From Acanthosepion pharaonis (taxonomy: Eukaryota; Mollusca; Cephalopoda; Sepiida; Sepiidae), in assembly GCA_903632075.3 (NCBI GenBank), contig CAHIKZ030001198.1, forward strand, positions 281,001-345,000: a DNA stretch of 64,000 nt, in the 5' to 3' direction. Both the position numbers and the translations under genes were made by a program. Of the stretch, positions 45,378 through 57,002 are shown piece after piece. Under the pieces are notes generated by a model. It searched no databases. It saw nothing but the letters and a program-made list of their open reading frames with translations, and was not told the origin of the DNA. Every line of letters starts with the position of its first letter. The stretch's first letter is position 1.

Positions 45378-46639
45378 CTGTTACAAAAAGAACAATAACT
45401 GCAAGTACTTACAAACCACAAATAAAGTACACTTAGGTAGTTAATAGAAGGTGGGGAATGTTTATTTTTCCTTTTAAGGAGATTTTCTAACCTTTCAATA
45501 ATTGACCTTATTGTGAAAAATTCTGACCTCACCCAACAATTATTAAAACCACCCCGTGTATTAGCCACTGAAGAGTAACTCGACTAATAAACAAACATAG
45601 GAAATACCCACGTTTCTTCTGTATTCCAAGGAGGATGTTTCACTCAGATATTTTTTCCCTGAAAACTGTTACTTTGTGGAACAAATTCCCACACGGATGC
45701 AAGTCAAGGGTCAATTTCTGTATATCTTTTGATACATTTCATTCAGTAACTTACTACCGTGATTATCTCCTGAGCCTTTTACTGGATGAAATTTAGTAAA
45801 CAAAAAAATAACTGGTTTTAATTCTTTCCACAAGTTACAAATACTTTACTAAAGTATTGATATTATTTTTTTAACTTATACTCAGTGTTTTATGAATGTT
45901 ATAAAAAGTGAGTTTTGAACATTATATTTTAGGCACCCCCATTAATTTGCTGAAAAAAGAGCATACCATGATGAAAAAAAAAAAAAAAAAAAAAAACTTG
46001 ATAAAAACAAAGTTGTATCATCAAAATGTTTTTTTATTATTAAGAGGAAAGACCAAAGTATTTTTTGATTATTTTATTAAATTTTTTAATGATTTCTTAT
46101 GCATTCAAAACTTGGGTTAAAAATCTTGTTTTCCTTGTGACAGCAGGGGTGGGGGTATAGTCTAGTAAATTTTAGCATTTTTTTGCAGTAAAAAACATTG
46201 ATTTGGATTTCTTTTACTTAATTTTATGAAATTTTGAGAAATTAAAATTTCACCCACTTCATATTTATATTAGTTAAAAGCAGGATTCCTTAGGGAATTT
46301 AAATCATCAATTTCTTTTTGTAAATCAAAAAAACATTTTACTGAAAATCTGCTCTGAATCTTAAAATAAAAAATGCAATAAAAGTTAGATGTTGATTAGA
46401 AAAGCTTTTAATTGCTTTTATAAATAAGATATATTAATGAGACTATTGTTTTAAGAAAAAAATTTTTTTAATGAATAATGAATTTTTACAAGAATTGTTT
46501 TATCTTTTTTAATTAGAATATCTTAAAATTCTGTATTAATTTCACCCTTTCAGATGATATTATTAAGTAAAAACTATATTTACTAATCCTAAATGAAAAA
46601 GCTTAGTACAAATCATCAAACATCAATATCTATATAATA
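45378..46639. other. upstream of MEI4 exon, no gene seen
   Basis: No promoter or 5' exon could be assigned. A poly-A run lies at about 45976-45996. The frame at 45568-45296 on the - strand has no recognised homology. Confidence 0.4.
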
Positions 46640-47115
46640 AATGTGAATGTCAGTGTGCCACACTTTTTCAACTTTACTCCCAGATGCTGTAGCCAAACAT
46701 ATACCATTTTGGAATAAAGCTAACTCTGTGAGTAAATTAAAAATAATCTGGGCCAGATTCAAACCTGCAATCCTGAAATTTTGGATTCCCAAATTTTCAT
46801 TACTGCAATTGTTTTTGGATTCTTCCACTTTGGCTTCTACAAATAAAAACAATTAAAGGGACAACTCTCTAACTTTCAATAGCTCATGTTCAAATGAAAA
46901 AATTACTGTCCTCAAATTACAATGTTTCAAAATAAAATTGTCCAAGTTTTCAACTTTACTCCTAGAGGCTGTAGCCCAACATATCACACCATTTTGGAAC
47001 CAGGCCGACTGTGAGCAAATTAAAAACATTCTGGGCTGGATCTGGACCAGCATTCCAGAAATTATACATTCCCAAGTTTTTATCACTGCAATTATTTTCT
47101 GTGATTTTTTGTGAC
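46640..47115. repeat. tandem duplication, ~280-bp spacing
   Basis: The blocks 46665-46815 and 46944-47097 share 'tttcaactttactcc.aga', 'gctgtagcc.aacatat', 'accattttgga', 'aaattaaaaa.attctgggc' and 'attcccaa.tttt.atcactgcaatt'. They are about 80% similar by eye. Unknown repeat family without coding content. Confidence 0.75.
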
Positions 47116-47379
47116 AAATTTTTTTGTACAATATTTTTTATAATGTGGAAATAAATTTGGGGAAAATTAAAATTAATTGCAAAATCCAGTGAAAGTCATC
47201 CATGAAACAAAAAATAATTGTTTGTACAGAAAGTAAGGACCTACGTACATCAAACTTGTTAAATTAAGTGGTGGCAGAAGAATTATTGTTGAACTTCTAA
47301 AAGGTAAGTTTAAATATTAATGCAATATTTAATGCAGTGATCAACTGAGTTCATCTGTAGTTTATTGCTGCCTTCCACA

Positions 47380-47476
47380 TCTACTCCTCCATACCTATTG
47401 TGATGAAGGCCCAATCAAGAGCCTTCTGCAGGAGCTAGCTTAATGCTGCCTAATAGAGTGGCTTTTAAGCTAGTTT
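47380..47476 (-). repeat. short dispersed repeat R2, copy 2
   Basis: Inverted copy of 16228-16315, sharing ctagcttaaaagccac, 'ctatta', 'ttaagctag' and 'gaaggct'. No coding content. Confidence 0.6.
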
Positions 47477-47699
47477 TTAAGAGAATTTTGAATTATTTTT
47501 GTATGTGTATAAACATGCAGATTTTTGTAAATATGGTTGTACATACGCAACATTATCAGAAAATAAGAGTGATAACTAAATTTAAAGCCAAAATGTCTAA
47601 AATTCAGTAAAACATTAGATTATAGAGAATATTTTGGTAAATGTTTAAGATTATTGTGTATTTAAAAATTATATATAAAAAAACGTTATATTCAATTGT

Positions 47700-48225
47700 C
47701 TTTTTACGGATAAAGTCCCCTATAACAACATTAGTAACCCTGATGGACACACTTCTTTTCTCAGTTTCTTTTTTTACCTCTATTCCTGACTTTTATCGTA
47801 CTACGCAGCTGTCCTTCTGGTAATTCTGATCATGCAGTAGTGTCTGTAAACATCTCCTTTTGCTCCCCCACCAGCCAAGAATATGCTTCTGTTATCAACA
47901 AGTAGATTGGGACTCATTCCATGATTTCCTTTGTAACATCCCATGGAAAGAAGTTTTTAATGATCCTGTTAAAAAATGCATGTCTGAAGCCTCCTCCTGG
48001 CATTGATGCTTTCATTCTAGCATTATCCAACAATAGAACTCTCTTCTGCTTACTTGATTCCCTGATAACTACAATCTTCAAAAATTTAAATGCAATGTCA
48101 ATTGCCATCTTCTGTTGACTTGAACCCATTCATCTTTTATCCTTTCATCAATCCCCACTGTACCCAGTCTTTTCTCTCACTTTCACTCTCTGTAACTGCC
48201 TACATACTAGTGGCACTCCCGATTT
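47700..48225 (+). repeat. LINE-A copy with internal deletion
   Basis: The + strand has the end of the endonuclease domain, with NSDHAVVSVNI at about 47826 (the Ser-Asp-His catalytic motif). It is followed by the DWDSFHDF...IPWKE linker near 47907-47955. It then jumps directly to the C-terminal words shared with 260-640 (about 48025-48105) and a 3' UTR. The RT domain is absent, so this copy arose by internal deletion or template switching. Confidence 0.7.
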
Positions 48226-48239
48226 GTTTCAAATCAGAT

Positions 48240-48485
48240 TAATTATTACTTTAAATCAGCTAATATTCCTCAAATAAAGTTTCAGAAAAGTATATTTTAT
48301 TTTTGGAAGATTTTTTTAATAAAATGAATTACATTGCAATAAATATTGGCTAAAAATGGTGTTAAATCATATTTTTTTACCAAATAAAAAAAAATTCCTT
48401 CCAGTAAATTTCAATTCATTTTAAAACAGAACTAAGTATTTTGCTTATTGGAAACATTAAATTTAATCGATTAACTTCATTTTTT
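48240..48485 (+). repeat. dispersed repeat R4, copy 1
   Basis: Matches the reverse complement of 54800-55020: 'aaagtttcagaaaagtatat', 'gatttttttaataaa' and 'gtattttgcttattggaaa' recur in order. The sequence is non-coding. Confidence 0.75.
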
Positions 48486-49051
48486 AAAATTCATTTTACA
48501 CCTTAGGTATCACAAATCCTGTGGAGGTACCTATTATATTTCATTAATAATAATGGAAAGGAATAAAAGATAAAATTAAAAAAAAAAAAACATCAGATCA
48601 CAAATGCTTATCTACTTACTATGAAGTTAAATTACAATGGGTCCATCATAAAGGAAAAACAAATCCCAAGTTGAAAATGAGCCTAGGTTCACCCAATGAC
48701 CAAGCAATCTTATAAAATGCACTTGGTACTTTTTTTACCTGTTTGTTTTTAATAGTAATCAGCTTTGAAAATACAATTTAAAAAACAACACGGTATGATA
48801 CAAAGTCAAACATTGTTATATGTTAATGCTATGATTGCTATTGATACTGGTGGCTGGGTGGATGCTTTGACCTAATCTTGGCATCAGTAAAAATGTTACA
48901 CAGCATTTCATGAAAACTACTGAAGGCTCATTACTTTCATAACATCATAATGTTAAATTCTAAGTCAGGTTATCATAAAACTTCTGTACATTACTGTAAG
49001 ATTAGTTTTAACAGAAAAATTGAGTTTAAGCAAAAAGTTGAATGTTAATGT

Positions 49052-49087
49052 TACGGGTCCCGGGTTCAAATCCCGGACGAGCCCCCA
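49052..49087 (+). tRNA. tRNA 3'-end fragment (T-arm plus acceptor strand)
   Basis: CCGGG, a TTCAAAT loop and CCCGG (49060-49076) form a perfect 5-bp T-stem with a consensus B-box, followed by an acceptor-like acgagcc and ccca. No matching D-arm, anticodon arm or 5' acceptor strand exists upstream. This is a fragment or SINE-derived piece, not a working tRNA gene. Confidence 0.6.
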
Positions 49088-49280
49088 TTTTGTTACATAT
49101 TGGAAATTGTAACAAAGGAAAAAAAATGATTTACCAAAACACAGAGCTAAATCACAAACAAATATTTAATTTACTAAAACACAACATAAAATATATACAA
49201 GATATACAATTGTGGCTTACAAAAACAGAAAACACAGAGTTTACGGGGAAGTGTTACAATTTCCAACACATAACATTAAG
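49088..49280. repeat. small inverted repeat, ~25-bp arms
   Basis: The left arm 'tgttacatattggaaattgt' (about 49090) pairs with the right 'acaatttccaacacataaca' (about 49255). The interior is ~140 bp and A+T-rich. It directly abuts the tRNA 3' fragment, so the two may form one non-autonomous element. Confidence 0.65.
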
Positions 49281-49759
49281 AATACTATTTTTAATAATGA
49301 TATGTGATTAACTCATTAATTCTGATCTGTCACATTTTTGGGATGGTGGGCATAAATGATTATATAATTAATACTGGACATTTATTTTAATCTTTATAAT
49401 TAATATTAGATTGTACAGTGGGCATGAATTGTTTAAAATAAAACTACAAGAAATATTGTTCCAGATCTAACACTGTTAATAATATTTACTTAGCTTTGTG
49501 AGGTACTTGACAAGAATTAAATTCAATACAGTTGTGAATAGTCTAAACTAATTTATTAGCCATTGGTCTATGTCAGACACCGCTTATATCCTTGTAATAA
49601 ATATACAGGTTTATACATTTCTTCAGGATATGAAACCCTAAAACTGGAAATGAAAATATGTACGCACCACCAGATAATATGGATATACACCTTGGTTTTC
49701 TCAACAGGATTCCTCAATGATTAAATTCATTTCTTTTTTTGCCATTACTTTTTATAATT

Positions 49760-50065
49760 TTGGATGTGTGCATAGCATAGTTGTCATTGGTGAGACTAGC
49801 ATGTAGAGTTCAAATTCCATCTGAGACAGTTGCATTCACTTTTGCACAAATACTCATGGAAAGGTAGAAATTCATTTCCTCTCCCCACCAGCTAGGAGTT
49901 AATGGCAGGGCAGACTGGACTCTATAACTTTAGCTGAATTTAATCCTGTTGGGAGTAGGACTAGCAACCACACCCTGTAAAAACCTACTTGCTACAAAAA
50001 CCACAGCAGCAATGCCTTGTATGATATAGGTGTGGCTCTATACACCATGGGTCATTTGGTAGTTT
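49760..50065 (+). repeat. tRNA-derived SINE, copy 2
   Basis: Same family as 15795-16115. The tRNA-like head runs from 'gcatagttgtcattggtgag' (A-box-like) to 'gagttcaaattcc' (B-box-like, about 49810), and the body continues to about 50065 with 'ccagctaggagttaatggcag'. Pol III promoter elements of this type drive SINE transcription. Confidence 0.7.
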
Positions 50066-50574
50066 TCATGGTTAATATAAATATATATTTTATCACTTTA
50101 CATTCAGGTTGGTGTGAAAATAATATAACTTTAATATATTTAAATAAATTTTAAATATTTTTTCGCTTTCACCCATGTACACATTATGTACTAAGAGGTA
50201 ACTATAATAGAATTACAATTCATTTCAAACAGAACATTCCAAATCATCTACTGAATATCTTGATTTGATAGAAGAACTGTATAAAGTTACAAAGTCATAT
50301 ATGTCTGATGAAGATCTCAAAACTGAATCATTTGAAACCTTGTTAAAAGTATAAGGAGGAGCCCCAAATTTGTTTAATTTCTTCTTAGACTATGCTCTGC
50401 ATGTGTACAAATATTTCAACCATGAAAGGTTTGTAGAGAGAGAGAAAGAGTAGAATAAATATTATATTAAGATGTGTGAGTATTTGAGAGTAGGACATAC
50501 CAAGATAATAGGCTTTTTCAACATTAGGCTATGGACTTACTGATTCACCTACATATAAATCTTCTGAATAAGAG

Positions 50575-50795
50575 GAGGTAATTTGAAGTGCGTCACTTGA
50601 AAACTTCCAACAGCTGCAACAACAACAAAAATGGATAGCACTTGTAACTAGAAGAGGAAATAATGATAGAATCAAGATGTTAAGCTTCAACACTGCCTTA
50701 AACAAAAAGTTTGGAAGGAAACTCTCCATCGATACTAGAAAGAGCAGTAACAATTGATAGAACAGAGAAAACTATTTTTCTGAAAAACTTTTTTA
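50575..50795 (+). repeat. LINE-C 3' fragment, copy 2
   Basis: Shares with 29880-30065 'tcacttgaaaacttccaaca', 'aatggatagcac', 'ggaaggaaactc' and 'gatactagaaagagcagtaa'. It encodes a decayed version of the same LINE C-terminus. Confidence 0.7.
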
Positions 50796-51122
50796 ACCTC
50801 ATTAAGACCAGAAGCATCCAAATGTAACCACAAGTTTCCAATGCTTACAATCTGGGACTACTGGAATGTACTCACTATCAGGTAGCACTGCATTTCAATA
50901 CACAGCATTAACAGCTGTCAAATAACCAACTAGAGCTTTTTGAAAATCTACAACTTTGTAAAGTTTGTTGCTTTCTAAAACCATCTCTCATAACCAAAGG
51001 AGGTAAGAGAAAGATTTTATAAATTTCAATTGACAATAACAGTTTGATTAATGAATGACAAATTATTACTATTATTGTTTTGTTATGTATAAAACATGTC
51101 ATGCTATGTTTTTGGTCATGCT

Positions 51123-51685
51123 TAAAATATAAAAAGTGTTATTTACACTAGACCAAATAAACCTTTTATATTTTCTGTCTGAATTTCTGGGATGAGGAAT
51201 TATTATTTACACTCTAACTACTGTCCATATCATTGATGTTGTTATCCCAAAGCTTCAGCTATTGTGCCCTCTGGTCTTCAACAGGTGTATATTGATTCAG
51301 GTAACCTACTGGGAATTCCAAACCGAGTCACTGGACAATAGCCTGGTGAATTAAAGCTTTAGTTTGTGAATTTGGTGATATAGTAATTGTGAGTTTAATC
51401 CCTTGGTCAGGCAGTGTGTACTTGGACTCGGTGGAAACAGGGTGAACAATAACTGAGCAGTACTAAGAATAACTAGACGAGATATCTCTAAACATGGGTA
51501 GCAGAACAAGAACAGCCTATCCAGATCGATTAAATAAAGGGTTCAGTCCGAAATTCTTTATTATCCAGAGAAACATACACCTGATGAGGGCACAATGGCT
51601 AAAACATTTTGATAACAACAAATATGAGAACAATTGTTTGAATGTAAACAGTGTAAATAACACTTTTTATATTTTACATAACCCC
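51123..51685. mobile_element. inverted-arm element (R3) with tRNA-like centre, compact copy
   Basis: The outer ends 51123-51150 and 51656-51683 are near-perfect inverted copies ('ataaaaagtgttatttacact'-type). The arms continue inward over about 130 bp with 'attgtgccctct' against 'agggcacaat' and 'ggttcagtccgaaattc' against its diverged complement. In the centre (about 51350-51410) lies a tRNA-like block, with 'gtgagtttaatccc' as B-box. Same family as 40590-41770. Confidence 0.7.
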
Positions 51686-51687
51686 AG

Positions 51688-51688
<1 letters not shown>

Positions 51689-51722
<34 letters not shown>
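51689..51722. repeat. (AT)n microsatellite
   Basis: Simple dinucleotide tract just beyond the right end of the R3 element. Another at 42044-42068 precedes a mariner. Confidence 0.9.
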
Positions 51723-51727
<5 letters not shown>

Positions 51728-52199
51728 CTTTGATTCTTGCTTATTATGTGTAAATACAAAAGGACATTAATAAGAGACACAGATAAAATCAAAACAAATA
51801 ATTTATATGACGAAAGACATGACCTACCTCAGAATTCAAAACGAGCGTGAACGTGTCTTGCCAGCAAAGTAATGACAAGAAGAAGTATGACCGCTATTGA
51901 AGACACAATTTATGCACACATATCTCGTCCAAAATGCGACAATATTTGCACACATGCAAATTTTGTCCGTCTTGAATAGCATAAAAAGTAGGGTGCCAGC
52001 AGCACCAAGCGTCAGGGAGTCATTCGGCAGACTGTGTGTAATAGAGTTGGACATACAGATTGACAGACAAAGAGGAAGTCTAAGTAGGCACGGCTGAATT
52101 GGTATCTGTTTCACAACTGTCCAGTGTAACGGCTGAGAAAGTGAGTCACGCAATCCATTTCCTTAAGGCGACCGAAGAAACAAAAAAAAACTCATCATC

Positions 52200-52960
52200 A
52201 TTTTTTCTTTCCGACAATTTATTCAATGTGACATCCATCATTTCCAATTACAGCCTCAACATTGTGTCTGAGTAGGGTAGCTTTTTGAGGCAAAGTCATT
52301 AAAAATCATGGATCATTACTCCTTAATGGCAGCCTTGAAGTTGTTGATGTGATAGGAGGTCTTGTTGGTGGCTTGCTCAATAACACCCCACAAGTGTGTT
52401 CAGATCCTGGCTAGAAATCAGCAACATTAGCTTTGCAGAACTTTGCCGCCTTCTTGGCTGTGTAACTGGGTCCACATGTAGTTGCTCTTGAGCCATATAA
52501 CATAATAAACATGATACCTCAGGACTTTGGTTTTCACACAGCATCCAACTTTTCCCCAAGCTTGTAAAAGAATGACAAAATCTTTTTGGAGGCCATGACA
52601 CCCAAAATCTTTGGCCAGATGTTTAATCTTGAAGATGCCACTATCAACCGTTAACTTCAGGAAGTAAATGCCATTTTGGCAGTTTCAAAATGGCATTCAT
52701 TATAAAGATTTTCTTATCAAGGAATTTTTTAACACTGCACCCTGATTCTTGAAGTATTTTAGCACTTTCTTGCCCCTTTCTAGGTGTATCCTTTGTAAGG
52801 TGTCATGACATCATGGTATATGATTTAAGGCTTATGTCATCATGTATTGTCATTTTGATGGTCTTATACATGGATATTGTTGGATCTTGAGAACATTAAT
52901 GATATCCCAATTCCACTTTCTGCTGACCCTGCCCAGGATGCCTGTGCCAGGTTTTGTAAT
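52200..52960 (-). pseudogene. decayed Tc1/mariner transposase
   Basis: The - strand ends with VEAVIGNDGCHIE and a stop near 52217, the typical C-terminus of Tc1/mariner transposases. Before it, in shifted frames, are a WGV-type block near 52385 and a block around 52600-52380 corresponding to the catalytic region. Several frameshifts and stops occur. I did not find convincing terminal repeats. Confidence 0.6.
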
Positions 52961-53084
52961 GGTAATATTAGCTGTTTCCTTATAAGGAAGCATTTTGCAT
53001 AGATAGAAAATGTGAAAGAACAATTATATTGGAGATGATTTTAATGCAAATTTTTTCAATGTTTTTTGTATTTTTACTAAAATT

Positions 53085-53350
53085 TTACCCAATGCAAGAC
53101 TCGAGAGCCACTCAAAGTACAGGGTTACAGTCAAAGTTGTAATGACGAAGGAGGTATAAATGAAAGTAGAGGCGGGAGGAAGTGGCAATTATGAGGACAA
53201 GGAGGATAGTGATCAACCCTTGACTTGAAGAAGTTAAGACAATAATGTTCGGGGAAGCACCCATGTGGCAGTTCTTGGGAAAAAAAAAGCTGTCCGAGTT
53301 GAGATTGCTTTTTACGAACAAGTTCTTCTGCAATGACATTTTTCATGATA
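53085..53350 (-). repeat. LINE-D 3' fragment
   Basis: The - strand frame at 53370-53131 reads ELPHGCFPEHYCLNFFKSRV, the 'LP..CFP..YNLN.FKSRV' ending of jockey/CR1-type LINE proteins. A 3' UTR follows. It is a different subfamily from LINE-A by sequence. The segment 53350-53510 may be more of the same element but was not recognised. Confidence 0.65.
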
Positions 53351-53645
53351 TTCTGGTAAAATAGGTGCATAGTAACAGTTGACAGTAATAATCCTCGTTT
53401 TGCATTTTATTTCACAACATATAGCATAGCGATTGGTGAGAAATTTTATGTTATACTTTACTGCAAGTTTTGGTTCTCCATCCTCTAATTTCAATAGTTT
53501 GTCAACCACTTTTAATGTCAGTTTTTGTCATTCAAAATAAACTGTATTAATTGCACCATAACTGATGGTAGTTGATAGAAAATATTCGGTTCTGTAATTA
53601 AAAATGTTCCAAATACAAAGAAGCAACTATAAAAATATAAGATTC

Positions 53646-53652
<7 letters not shown>

Positions 53653-53685
<33 letters not shown>
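53653..53685 (+). repeat. poly-A tract of ~33 bases
   Basis: The longest homopolymer in the window. It could be the tail of an unrecognised retrotransposed sequence on its left, but no source was identified. Confidence 0.8.
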
Positions 53686-53688
<3 letters not shown>

Positions 53689-53699
53689 ACTGAAGTGGA

Positions 53700-56240
53700 T
53701 TTTTGAAAAAGAAATAGTGAGTAACCTGTCAATTCAGCTCAAACGCCCACTACTTTAGCACCACCCCATTCTGTAACTTATATTTTTTTTTTATTTTGAC
53801 CTCTTTTGAAAAATTAACATTTAGACAAGTGATATGACATTATCTTTCCACCTTTACCTTAATGAAATGTAAAGTTTGTACCAATATAAGAGTGTTGCAC
53901 ATCATATGACTGACATTTTAATGCTGTAAATATAACTTTACCATTGTGGTAACTATGAAGTTTTATCACTTCTGATCAGCTATACATAAGTTGTCTCATG
54001 AGATGCTCATAAATTTAGACAGGCTTTCAGCTCCTGATTAAGGAAAACTGACAAGATCCATTTACTCTTGAACTTTAGATGTGTATGTTCCAGGATTCTA
54101 GAACATTATATTACATTTTAATCTAACTGGCAGGACCAGGAAAAATAGGTTCACTTTTTAATTTAAAAAAAAAAAAAAAAAAAAATTTTTTTTTTTAAAT
54201 ATTTAAGCTACAAAGACTAAATAGTTTTAAAATGAAAAACCATTGACTTGACTTTTATTGCATATCAGCACCAAAAAAATAAATGAAATTCATCAGATTA
54301 GAAAAATTCAGTGTTTAAAGTCTGGTGTGGGGGGAAAAAAAGTAATGTAATATCAAGGATAAAGAACAATTCCTGTAAAAACCAAGAATAGAACAGTCAT
54401 GTAATTAAAATACATAAATAACTGTTCACAATGCAATGAAAATTGCAAAGGTGTACATTTTTATTATCTTTTAAAAAGACAATAAAATGAAGAGTTTCAT
54501 CTTATTCTCTCATAAGTAATATTTATTATAAGTACCACCACATACTTTCTTAAAAAAAAAAAAAAAAACACAATGAATAATTTAAATGCCTTCTTTGATA
54601 ATGGTCTAAATTAATCCAAGTTAAAAAAAAAATTATGTATATAAATACACTTTTAGACATTTTTAAAACCTTGGCACTTTCGTCACTCATCAAGCCACCA
54701 TTGTATACAAAAAGTGTAAACAAATTTAAAATTCCCTTTAAAATCCAATTTTTGTCCTCGGGATGTGTTTCACAGTTTATTAGTAAATGTAATACTTAAC
54801 TAGATTTTATAAAACTAATAGATTAAATTTAATATTTCCAATAAGCAAAATACTTTACTGTATTTCAAAGTGAATTTAATTTGATTGAAATGAGTTTTTC
54901 ATTATCAGTATAAAAAAAAAAAAAAAAAAATGCTAAAATTGTTCATCAGTCAACATGACATAATCCTCTTTATTAAAAAAATCTTTCAAAAATAAAATAT
55001 ACTTTTCTGAAACTTTGAAAAATATCACAGAAAAACATTTTAACATGGAGGTGTATGTTTTTATGAGGTGTTGACAACTTTCTTATGTTTGGGAATATTT
55101 TTGAAATGGGGCAGTTACTGTAACAATTACCTGTCAAATACAATTTGAATGCCTTTGATAATTTCTTTTAACGACACATTAATCTTTCAAATTTAGGAAA
55201 ATATTCTAAGTAACTTAATATTTTATTGAATTTTAGGTACTTTGGCTTGATAGTCTTGTGAAGACACTTGTTGAGGAAATATTAGAAAATTACCAAATTT
55301 AAAATTTACTATAGTTACCACTTATTTTCTGATAATGTCATGTATGGATGTCCATATTTACAAAAATTGGTATGTTTATAGACACATACAAAATTGAATT
55401 CTTTTCAAAATGCTGGTGGGTGGGGGTTCAATGTATTTTAGTAAGGCTTTCTATTTATTTAAGAAATTAAGATTAATAAATAGTTTTTACTTACAAACAA
55501 TATCACCTAAATACTGAAAATTAAGATAGAATCTTAAAAGATTCAAAACTTTATAAATTATTCTAATTAAATTTTTTTTAAAAATGAAAACGATTGTTGT
55601 AAATATTCATTATTCACCCAAAAACAAATTTTCGTATGACAATAGTGTCCTGAATATAGCTTATCCAAAAAAGCAATTTCAAGCTTTAATTAAAATGTCA
55701 TTGTTTTATTGCTTTTTTTTTATTTTACAATTCAAAGCAGACTTTTTGTAACTGGGAGTCAAAGAAAATTTGATGATTTATTCTTTAAGAACTTGTCCTT
55801 AAATATTATGTGCTCCAAAAATGAATTTCAAATAAGTGTAAAAAAAATTTTTTAACCAAGATTTTCTAAAAAAGAAACATTTTTTTAAATAAATTCATTA
55901 ATTTGTGAATAAATGCTGAAAGTTTCATTAAAACCCAACAATTTGATTTTTGTAAGAATTTCCAACACTGCAAAAAGAAAAGATGCTAAAATTTCCCACA
56001 TTAATTTATAGCTGACAAGAAAAAAAATTTTTAACCAAAATTTTGAAGGTTCTAAAAAGGATTAAAAAATATAATTTAATAATAATAATAATAATAATAA
56101 TAAAAATATTGTTTTTATTAAGTTTAGACCGTGGAGGATTCTGTTTCTCATCGTCATGTATGTCATTTGGGGGGGGGGGTACCAACGTCATGTAATTTGC
56201 GTGGCCGTTAGATGTGAAAAGAAAAACATTTTTAGTTATT
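53700..56240. other. A+T-rich non-coding DNA
   Basis: No host gene recognised. It holds the R4 copy (54800-55020), several poly-A/T runs and an (AAT)n tract at 56077-56104. Confidence 0.45.
54800..55020 (-). repeat. dispersed repeat R4, copy 2 (inverted)
   Basis: Inverted partner of 48240-48485, about 6.3 kb away, with a poly-A run (about 54912-54930) in the middle of the alignment. Confidence 0.75.
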
Positions 56241-56378
56241 CTACAGTACACTTATTTCTCAACCTTTAGCAAGGGCACGCCTAGGAGAAAATGAAATTAT
56301 CATGGCACACTTAAAATTTTTAAAGGGTACTACCGTACTAAATGAAATAAAAAAAAATTAAAAAACAGATTTAAAAAA

Positions 56379-56721
56379 ACCTTCGTAATTTTGGAGTTAT
56401 CGACAAGAAAAAATCGGACTTCTTGTTGGTCATTCGTTCCCCATTACTGCCATCATGTTTACTAATTTACTGCGTAGTACCTATGCAGGCGTAATCAGAA
56501 AAATTGGCCTATTTACTTCTTTTACAGACTTTACATGCAGAAAATCACTACGCACTACCGTAAAGAAATGTAATTTTTTTTTTTTTTTGGTAAGTGTAAT
56601 TTTATTTATAACAAAAACAAATTACAACAGAACCTTTTTTCCGATTTGAATAGCAAAAATAAAATTAAAAAATTATTGAAGTCAGATTTTTTCTTGTCGA
56701 TAACTCCAAAATTATGAAGGT
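56379..56721. mobile_element. MITE with ~43-bp terminal inverted repeats
   Basis: The arms 56379-56422 and 56679-56721 pair almost perfectly: 'accttcgtaattttggag', 'ttatcgacaagaaaaaat' and 'ggacttc' against their complements. The element is 343 bp with no transposase. Superfamily not identified. Confidence 0.8.
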
Positions 56722-57002
56722 TTCTTCGTAATTTAATTGTTAATTCGAGTTCAGCATGTACTTTTGCACGGAATTATGACGATTTTGGAAAACTTTTTAA
56801 GGGATATTAGCGCTTGGGAAACAAAACCAAAATTTACCAATTATTTATTCAAATAAAAAAAAAATTTAAAGTTAAATTAAAAAATAAAAATACTTTTTAA
56901 AATTGTATTGAAATAATAAAATAACATAATCGAAGAACGGTGAAAAGAATTATTTGAAAAAAAGTTTACTTATTAAAATACTAACGCTGTACCATTTACT
57001 TA

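Noticed and set aside
45296..45568. Open frame of 90 codons on the - strand beginning MANTRGGF
   Set aside because: It overlaps the MEI4 exon in another frame and has no recognisable homology. The MEI4 frame is clearly the conserved one.
53312..53509. Open frame on the - strand beginning MVDKLLKLEDGE
   Set aside because: It may be further LINE sequence next to 53085-53350, but no conserved motif supports it, so it is not annotated as a gene.
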